Notes under the pieces: model-generated
Seen by the model: the letters and a program-made list of their open reading frames with translations, nothing else
What the model was told of the DNA's origin: nothing
The model's database searches: none
Translations under genes and position numbers: made by a program
Shown: in pieces, positions 42,623 through 46,957 of the stretch
Position numbering within the stretch: the first letter of the stretch is position 1
Layout of the letters: each line of letters starts with the position of its first letter
NCBI GenBank assembly: GCA_017387565.1
Contig: JAFOEY010000008.1
Coordinates: 1-46,957, forward strand
Length of the DNA: 46,957 nt
From: Lachnospiraceae bacterium
GTDB taxonomy: Bacteria > Bacillota > Clostridia > Lachnospirales > Lachnospiraceae
Direction: 5' to 3'

Positions 42623-42643
42623 GAGCGCGAGACGGGGATCGAA
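42623..42643 (-). other. Left attachment site (copy of tRNA-Gly 3' end)
   Basis: Identical over 21 bp to 45441-45461 and so to the T-arm and acceptor of tRNA-Gly; the match ends at 42644 (GTCAAC instead of CCCGCG). Confidence 0.93.
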
Positions 42644-42685
42644 GTCAACTCGAACCTGTAACCCCTTATTTTATCAGCATTTTTC

Positions 42686-42720
42686 ACCCAACTTTAACGT
42701 GAGTTGGCAAAAAGTTGGGT
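42686..42720 (-). other. Hairpin immediately after the relaxase gene
   Basis: ACCCAACTTT (42686-42695) pairs with AAAGTTGGGT (42711-42720); an alternative stem CCAACT/AGTTGG (42688-42707) competes with it. No clean T-run, so it may be a weak terminator or an end stabiliser. Confidence 0.6.
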
Positions 42721-43650
42721 TTATTCTTTAGAAAGGAAAGCATCAAGTATTTCAGCCTTTTCAAACTCTTTTTCAAGTTGTGGATACTTTTTAAGGATAT
42801 CCTTTATTATCTTTGTTTTCTTTTCATTTTCCGCCTTTACTTTTGCAAACTGAATAAATATCGGGTCAACGTCTTCAAGTGCGTTTTTTACATCCTTTTC
42901 AATTTCTTCCAAGCGTTTTTTGGCATTATCAACGTGCTTCGATTGGCTCTTTTCATTTCCCCTCTTTAGTCCGAATTTTTTTCCAACTTCCTCAAACAAA
43001 TCTGTTTGCGTTTTGGACATCTTGGCTTTGTTTCCAATTATATCTTTTGCCGATAAACGGTTCTTTTCTTTATCTTTAATTATCGGCACCGTTTGCACAT
43101 GTAAATGTGGACTTGCTTCATCCACATGTATTTCTGCACCAATTATTTCTCCATAATGTTTTTTCGCAAAATTCATACAGTATTTTGCGAATTTTTCAAA
43201 TTCAGCCTTTTGTGTAGCTACATTATTGGGATTATAGCTGTCCAACCAAGCATAATGAAGTCTCTGTTCATCGGTTCGATATTTTTTCACATTGCCGTCC
43301 TTATCTATTCCAAAAAAATCTTGATTTCTTTTATCTGACAAATCTAAATGCAAATAAACGATGTAGTCTTTCATCTTATCCGGACTGTACGTGTAAATTT
43401 GGTCGAGGCACACAACCGCGTCGCTCCGATACTTTTCAATACCATTCTCTGTCAAGACATTTTTTATCTTTTCTCGTATCGTGATTTTTTCATTACTATT
43501 ATTTTTTATATATATAAATTTATTACGCTCCTCATTCGGCAAGGAATGAGTTTGCTCTAACTTTTTATCACGAAAATGATGATGCTCAATTCCTGTAACC
43601 TGTTCCATTTTAACTTTTTCTACTCGATGAATGATATAGTGTTCTTTCAT
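42721..43650 (-). CDS. MobV-family relaxase (Mob_Pre)
   Basis: 309 residues, shorter than most MobV proteins (~400-490). It nicks oriT and leads the strand into the recipient. The metal-binding signature is AEIHVDEASPHLHVQTVP (~167-184), the HxDExxPHxH motif. The N-terminus GIEHHHFRDKKLEQTHS fits motif I. The C-terminal ~100 residues are coiled coil (AKKRLEEIEKDVKNALEDV), likely for dimerisation or membrane contact. ATG 43650 follows a perfect AGGAGGTGAT 15 nt back. The oriT lies ~40 bp upstream. Confidence 0.94.
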   Translation of the reverse strand: MKEHYIIHRVEKVKMEQVTGIEHHHFRDKKLEQTHSLPNEERNKFIYIKNNSNEKITIREKIKNVLTENGIEKYRSDAVVCLDQIYTYSPDKMKDYIVYLHLDLSDKRNQDFFGIDKDGNVKKYRTDEQRLHYAWLDSYNPNNVATQKAEFEKFAKYCMNFAKKHYGEIIGAEIHVDEASPHLHVQTVPIIKDKEKNRLSAKDIIGNKAKMSKTQTDLFEEVGKKFGLKRGNEKSQSKHVDNAKKRLEEIEKDVKNALEDVDPIFIQFAKVKAENEKKTKIIKDILKKYPQLEKEFEKAEILDAFLSKE

Positions 43651-43680
43651 GTATAATCACCTCCTATCCTGCTAGATTTC

Positions 43681-43716
43681 TGTTGAAGTCTACTCACTAG
43701 ACTTATTTCATAAGTC
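43681..43716 (-). other. Origin of transfer (pMV158/MobV-like oriT)
   Basis: On the minus strand GACTTAT-GAA-ATAAGTC (43716-43700) is followed by TAGTGAG^TAGACTTCAAC. It parallels pMV158 (an inverted repeat, then TAGTGTG^TTA). A second inverted repeat, AAGTCTA (43686-43692) and TAGACTT (43698-43704), overlaps the first, as the alternative hairpins do in pMV158. The probable nick is between 43693 and 43692. Confidence 0.82.
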
Positions 43717-43723
43717 GCGTTCG

Positions 43724-43745
43724 TTTAAGGGGTCTCCCCCTTAAA
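43724..43745. terminator. Hairpin at the end of the small element protein
   Basis: TTTAAGGGG (43724-43732) and CCCCTTAAA (43737-43745) form a perfect 9 bp stem with loop TCTC, overlapping the stop codon at 43725. No long T-run. Confidence 0.7.
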
Positions 43746-43982
43746 AATCCCTTGTGCATTACTGTGATATTTTTTGAAATAATCAATTTGCTGACCACTC
43801 GTAATGTGCTTCATCCACACATCATAATTAGTGCCATATTTTTCTAAAATATCCCTTAACACATAAGCTCTCACTTCATCAATCTTTTCATCGACTGTCT
43901 GCCAAAAAGATTGTTCTTGACGTTGCTCCCGTTTCTTTTTCGCTTGCAATTTTCTCAACAATTCTTCCTCACGGTTTGTCAT
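43725..43982 (-). CDS. Small protein of the mobilizable element
   Basis: 85 residues, highly charged: a basic N-terminal helix (EEELLRKLQAKKKREQRQEQ) and a C-terminal half (VWMKHITSGQQIDYFKKYHS). No recognised family. Position just upstream of oriT and mob suggests a mobilisation accessory or regulator; the absence of any other excisionase candidate makes that role possible too. ATG 43982 has GGTGG about 10 nt upstream. Confidence 0.65.
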   Translation of the reverse strand: MTNREEELLRKLQAKKKREQRQEQSFWQTVDEKIDEVRAYVLRDILEKYGTNYDVWMKHITSGQQIDYFKKYHSNAQGIFKGETP

Positions 43983-44190
43983 ATCATTACCACCCCCTTT
44001 TTTATTTAATTAAATTAAATATGAAATTTAAGAATTTATTTAATTTAATAAAAATATAAAAATTAAAATCAGCCTCAGCCAATCAATAAATACAGCCAAT
44101 ACCTCGTTCATAAGAAGGACTCCCCCTCTGGGGGAAGGGGGGCAAAAAAATTCATAAAGTCGTCTTTCATATTTTATTTATCAAAAATAA
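43983..44190. other. AT-rich intergenic part of the mobilizable element
   Basis: The first part, about 44005-44060, is nearly pure A/T with mirrored TTTAATT/AATTAAA words; then a GC-rich hairpin CCCCC-TCT-GGGGG (44122-44134) followed by GGGGGG. It may hold integrase arm sites or promoters for the divergent genes, but I see no defined site. Confidence 0.45.
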
Positions 44191-44216
44191 AAGGAGATGA
44201 TTGTGTAAAATTAGAA

Positions 44217-45422
44217 TTGCAATTATTGCTAAAAAAAGATAATCTTGAATTGACTGAAATACTTGATGTAGATACGGAGGTAATGAAAAAATATAAAAAG
44301 ATTATTGAGATTTATGAAGACAAGATTAAATTGAACGCTGACGGTAATTATCATGTTTATGTCGATGGCAAACATAAAAAGGCTAAAACGAAAGAAAGTT
44401 TATATGAATCAATCTATAAAGAATTATATTCATCACCAACCTTTGCCGAAGCATACAATCTTATGCAGCAACACGAACGAGATATTAAACATGAACTATC
44501 TACAATCGAACGCCGTGACAACGATTATAACAAATTTGTTCTAGGCGCAAAGATTGAAAAAATTCGAATGAACAAAATGAAAGCTCAAGACCTACGCGAT
44601 TTTGTCGATTATTTAATCATAAAATTTAATGGCAAAATGACACATAATGCATTGACTAATGTATTTTCTTTAGTAAACAAGACGTTTATGTTTTGCATTA
44701 ACAGAGACATGATATCGTGGGATTCAAAGCCAATTTTGACATTATATCGAAAGGAAAATCTTAAATCTGACAGTGATTTCTACAAACCGACAAAATGTGA
44801 AGATGAAACATTGGATGTGAATACAGATAATTTGCTTCATAACATTGTATTAGAGAGTAAAAATCCTCGTGATTTGGCGATTAGAATGCAACGCGCGTTA
44901 GGATGTAGGACAGGTGAAGTTGTGGCTTTAAAAGCTTCTGATTTTGACCTACAAAAACGTATTTGTGCTATTCAACGGACGGAAGCAAAGAATAAAGCTA
45001 ACGGTGTTATAATAAAAGCACCCAAAACATCTACTCGCCGTAAAAAACCTGCTTACTTAACAGATGAAGCCATAGAAACATACCATGCAATGTTAGCTAT
45101 TCATTCAGGGAAGTCTGAATATCTTTTTGAGGAAAATGGGAAAAGGATAACAAGAAGCATGCTATATCACCGAATTAAGCGATTATGCCATAATCATAAT
45201 CTGAATACATTCAATTCGCGTGGTTTACGAAAAACATTTACATCTGAAATGTACGACAATGGGGTAAATCCTAAATTCATTGCAACTCAACTGGGGCACA
45301 GTAAAATCACGACGTCGATGCAACATTATAATCAACAACGATTGTCCACCAAAGATGCGCAAATCGCCATAAATAATGCGGTTGGAAAAAGTTGGGATAA
45401 AAAAAATACCGCAAACCATTAA
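44217..45422 (+). CDS. Tyrosine integrase of the mobilizable element
   Basis: 401 residues, Tn916-type length. An N-terminal arm-binding region (~30-75), a core-binding domain (~75-175) and the catalytic domain (~200-390): box I arginine in LGCRTGEVVALKASDF, the lysine strand GVIIKAPKTSTRRKK, box II FNSRGLRKTFTSEM and LGHSKITTSMQHY with the nucleophile tyrosine. In box II the usual HxxR reads RxxR and the following His is Lys. The start is unclear: a good AAGGAG (44191-44196) precedes ATG ATT GTG TAA, while the long frame opens at TTG 44217. The gene ends 19 bp from the tRNA. Confidence 0.9.
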   Translation: MQLLLKKDNLELTEILDVDTEVMKKYKKIIEIYEDKIKLNADGNYHVYVDGKHKKAKTKESLYESIYKELYSSPTFAEAYNLMQQHERDIKHELSTIERRDNDYNKFVLGAKIEKIRMNKMKAQDLRDFVDYLIIKFNGKMTHNALTNVFSLVNKTFMFCINRDMISWDSKPILTLYRKENLKSDSDFYKPTKCEDETLDVNTDNLLHNIVLESKNPRDLAIRMQRALGCRTGEVVALKASDFDLQKRICAIQRTEAKNKANGVIIKAPKTSTRRKKPAYLTDEAIETYHAMLAIHSGKSEYLFEENGKRITRSMLYHRIKRLCHNHNLNTFNSRGLRKTFTSEMYDNGVNPKFIATQLGHSKITTSMQHYNQQRLSTKDAQIAINNAVGKSWDKKNTANH

Positions 45423-45440
45423 GTTTACGGCATTTCCTGC

Positions 45441-45513
<73 letters not shown>

Positions 45514-45637
45514 ATCATATATCCGATTAATCACGGACAATTGTTATTATATTAAAGCTTTCCATATTTGTCAATTGTTTTTTCAAATCATTTTTCAGTG
45601 GCTCACTTTTCAGCGCACTGAGTTCAATCATATGTAA

Positions 45638-45663
45638 ACCGGTCCACGCCTTTGCAGACCGGT
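45638..45663 (-). terminator. Probable terminator of the 52-residue gene
   Basis: ACCGGTC (45638-45644) and GACCGGT (45657-45663) form a 7 bp stem; the minus strand continues TTTAC. It lies 16 bp after the stop of the small gene. Confidence 0.65.
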
Positions 45664-45678
45664 CGCCAGCTCTACTAA

Positions 45679-45837
45679 TTAATAGTTGTTTTCAGCTTCA
45701 TCTTTACTATTTTTGGCATTTGAAGCTTTATTCTGCTCACTTTTGTTCTGGCTGTCATTCTTGCTTGCATCCTTACTGTCAGAAGAATTAAAGCTCTGTT
45801 TTGACTGTTTTGATTCACTATAATCGTTTTTTGCCAT
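45679..45837 (-). CDS. 52-residue Lys/Asn/Ser-rich protein
   Basis: Starts MAKNDYSESKQSKQSFNSSD and continues with the same composition to NNY. There are no hydrophobic segments, so it is likely disordered. ATG 45837 has GGAGG 8 nt upstream. Similar small KNSS-rich proteins occur in Clostridia, sometimes as spore components; that is only a memory-based hint. It is read from its own transcript, with a promoter-like TTGAAA-17-TATTTA on the minus strand about 60-90 bp upstream. Confidence 0.75.
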   Translation of the reverse strand: MAKNDYSESKQSKQSFNSSDSKDASKNDSQNKSEQNKASNAKNSKDEAENNY

Positions 45838-45995
45838 GATAAAATCCTCCAATCATTTTGATTACAATAGTAGTATTACAAATCAAAAAGATTTTATACC
45901 TTTCCTAAATAAAAAATTTAAAAAACAATTTCAAAATACTACAAAAAACATGTCAAAAATGTACACATAAAAACCAACTAGTCTCACAAAATCTA
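45838..45995. other. Divergent intergenic region between the small gene and the small RNA
   Basis: Very AT-rich. It carries the promoter area of the 52-residue gene on the minus strand and the upstream edge of the small RNA promoter on the plus strand; nothing else is recognised. Confidence 0.45.
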
Positions 45996-46024
45996 TTGAA
46001 AAAAAAGGGATTTTGAATTATAAT
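45996..46024 (+). promoter_or_regulatory. Promoter of the candidate small RNA
   Basis: TTGAAA (45996-46001), exactly 17 bp, TATAAT (46019-46024). Predicted start 46030 or 46031, at the foot of the first RNA hairpin. Confidence 0.82.
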
Positions 46025-46030
46025 TTCTGT

Positions 46031-46125
46031 ATAGACAGAGTAATCCCCAATTTTTCTGTCTAGGAATGATATATTTATTTATACTCCCCGTAAAATAGGC
46101 TATCACCCCTGATAGCCTATTTTTC
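46031..46125 (+). ncRNA. Candidate C-rich regulatory small RNA (~95 nt)
   Basis: A 5' hairpin TAGACAGA (46032-46039) / TCTGTCTA (46055-46062), a single-stranded middle, and a 3' terminator hairpin (46092-46104 with 46111-46123). CCCC occurs three times in loops or unpaired parts: 46045-46048, 46086-46089 and 46106-46109. No start codon with ribosome site gives a peptide. The layout matches known Gram-positive sRNAs that pair with Shine-Dalgarno sequences through C-rich loops. Targets are unknown. Confidence 0.7.
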
Positions 46126-46130
46126 TTTCT
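46092..46130 (+). terminator. Intrinsic terminator of the small RNA
   Basis: AAAATAGGCTATC and GATAGCCTATTTT form a 13 bp perfect stem with a 6 nt loop (ACCCCT), followed by a U-rich tail. It can also serve the convergent HAAS-protein gene on the minus strand. Confidence 0.93.
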
Positions 46131-46169
46131 TATACAATATTTTTTCAATTTTGTTTTAAATGGAATTTT

Positions 46170-46655
46170 TTATCTTTTATTTCCAAAAAACAGAGTATAT
46201 ACCAAATAAAAGACAATAATAGGAATTAATAATGGAATAATATATTTAAATAGCACCATAAATGCCAACCCCAGCAACTTCCCAACCAAAAACAGAACAA
46301 TCAGTAATACGAAAATAATTGTAATGACAATAGCCCAAATCTTCCAACGCGGTACAACTTTTCCATTAAAAATAAACTGTGCTTTGGTTATGTCATCCTC
46401 ATCCATTTGGTTTGTATATTCATAATTCTGATATTCATCCTCTCGGTAAGTATTCTCTCCTTCTGCCATTACTATAGATTTTGCAAGAAGTCTGGGGTCC
46501 CCCAAAGAATCTAATACTTCTTGTTCGCTCTTACCATTTCGGATTTGCATTTCAATATAATCCTGATAATATCTTGTCAATTCCTGCATCTTTTGTGTGG
46601 AAACTTTTCCGGTAAGATGTCGTTGTAATTCTACTATAAAATCATACTTATTCAT
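46170..46655 (-). CDS. HAAS/DUF1700-domain membrane protein
   Basis: 161 residues. The first ~75 residues form the HAAS domain (YDFIVELQRHLTG, YYQDYIEMQI, VLDSLGDPRLLAKSI), which usually pairs with a PadR regulator. Two transmembrane helices follow (~106-128 and ~132-156). No PadR gene is next to it; the region upstream is repeats up to the window edge. ATG 46655 follows GGAG by 8 nt. Confidence 0.88.
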   Translation of the reverse strand: MNKYDFIVELQRHLTGKVSTQKMQELTRYYQDYIEMQIRNGKSEQEVLDSLGDPRLLAKSIVMAEGENTYREDEYQNYEYTNQMDEDDITKAQFIFNGKVVPRWKIWAIVITIIFVLLIVLFLVGKLLGLAFMVLFKYIIPLLIPIIVFYLVYTLFFGNKR

Positions 46656-46688
46656 TTAAAATACTCCGCTTCTTGTAATAAAACTGAA

Positions 46689-46732
46689 ACATGAGAAACC
46701 AGCCCAATCAGGGAGGATTTCGAATGTTTTAA
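46689..46732 (+). repeat. Internal fragment of the dispersed repeat
   Basis: Matches the middle of the element (CATGAGAAA, CCCAATCAGGGAGGATT, CGAATGTTTTA), with several substitutions. Both ends are missing. It lies just upstream of the HAAS-protein gene. Confidence 0.75.
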
Positions 46733-46787
46733 ATTAGTCTGATCAGAAAAATGATTTGACATTAGTCTGATCAAAAATTGATTTGAC
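46733..46787. repeat. Tandem pair of 27-28 bp repeats with TGATCA palindromes
   Basis: Units 46733-46760 and 46761-46787, each starting ATTAGTCTGATCA and ending TGATTTGAC. The second supplies the -35 box of the promoter below. Confidence 0.85.
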
Positions 46788-46812
46788 ATTTATTTTAATA
46801 AAATTTTATAAT
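46783..46812 (+). promoter_or_regulatory. Predicted strong promoter directly before repeat copy at 46821
   Basis: TTGACA (46783-46788), 18 bp, TATAAT (46807-46812). The start point falls at about 46819, on the left end of the repeat. Confidence 0.7.
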
Positions 46813-46820
46813 TATATTCA

Positions 46821-46957
46821 ATGATACCAGGGTCAAAAGGTCATACTTTTCATGCTCGCATGAAAAAGTATGACTTTGGGACCCGCAAAACATGAGAAAG
46901 TAGCCCGATTAGGGCGGATTTCGAATGTTTTAGGATTGCGAGAGCACAAAGTGCGTA
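46821..46957 (+). repeat. Dispersed palindromic repeat, copy cut by window end
   Basis: Begins ATGATACCAGGGTCAAAAGG and keeps the long hairpin, here extended by GGGTC/GACCC outer pairing, the GCCC/GGGC hairpin and half of the third hairpin. The window stops at GTGCGTA. Confidence 0.93.

Overview
The window looks like one draft contig of a Gram-positive, anaerobic, Lachnospiraceae-type Firmicute (relatives of Roseburia, Agathobacter, Butyrivibrio or Blautia). This is inferred from the moderately low GC content, strong AGGAGG ribosome binding sites, T-rich intrinsic terminators, a BirA-box biotin locus, an anaerobe-type PurF and the DUF5716/DUF5717 families. No species call is possible from the sequence alone. 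Both ends of the window fall inside copies of the same ~155 bp palindromic repeat, which is what repeat-induced assembly breaks look like.

Layout. 0.1-3.2 kb: HAD phosphatase, LysR regulator, a small coiled-coil protein overlapping a GT4 glycosyltransferase. 3.4-5.2 kb: biotin salvage and final synthesis (bioB, bioY) with a textbook BirA operator over the bioY promoter. 5.3-9.1 kb: purB and purF flanking a decayed gene. 9.3-11.8 kb: polar amino-acid ABC importer (ATPase, permease, lipoprotein). 11.9-19.1 kb: a four-gene cluster built on a degenerate Hsp70/actin-fold protein (DUF5716-like), a 1190-residue repeat protein (DUF5717-like), a TPR protein and a coiled-coil membrane protein. 19.3-23.6 kb: PLP aminotransferase, SpoIID-like/peptidoglycan-binding protein, and an ABC exporter pair whose ATPase has a repetitive low-complexity N-terminus. 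23.9-24.1 kb: a large, strongly folded RNA or inverted-repeat element. 24.2-30.1 kb: ilvE, folA (DHFR), thyA, a GH13 glycosidase and a beta-CASP ribonuclease-like protein. 30.3-37.2 kb: signalling genes (hybrid histidine kinase with REC and Hpt, coupled to a TraX-like membrane protein; a frameshifted double-receiver protein; two small membrane proteins; a PAS-GGDEF cyclase). 37.3-42.5 kb: accessory enzymes (large methyltransferase, GNAT, AAC(3)-SnoaL fusion, broken membrane protein, VOC protein). 42.6-45.5 kb: a 2.8 kb integrative mobilizable element in the 3' end of tRNA-Gly(GCC), carrying only a MobV relaxase, one small protein and a tyrosine integrase, with a recognisable pMV158-like oriT. 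45.5-46.7 kb: a 52-residue protein, a candidate C-rich small RNA with promoter and terminator, and a HAAS/DUF1700 membrane protein.

How it fits together. Most of the window is ordinary nucleotide, vitamin and amino-acid metabolism. The parts that stand out are: (i) the folded RNA at 23875-24091, whose two hairpins both present GGA in hexaloops closed by AC/GU, one matching the CsrA SELEX consensus exactly; (ii) the ~95 nt RNA at 46031-46125 with three exposed CCCC motifs; (iii) the Hsp70-like four-gene cluster; (iv) the minimal mobilizable element with its oriT; and (v) a dispersed repeat with terminal inverted repeats, two copies of which start a few bases downstream of a strong promoter, so that the repeat becomes the 5' leader of a transcript. 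Two genes are broken at poly-A runs, which could be sequencing error or real decay.
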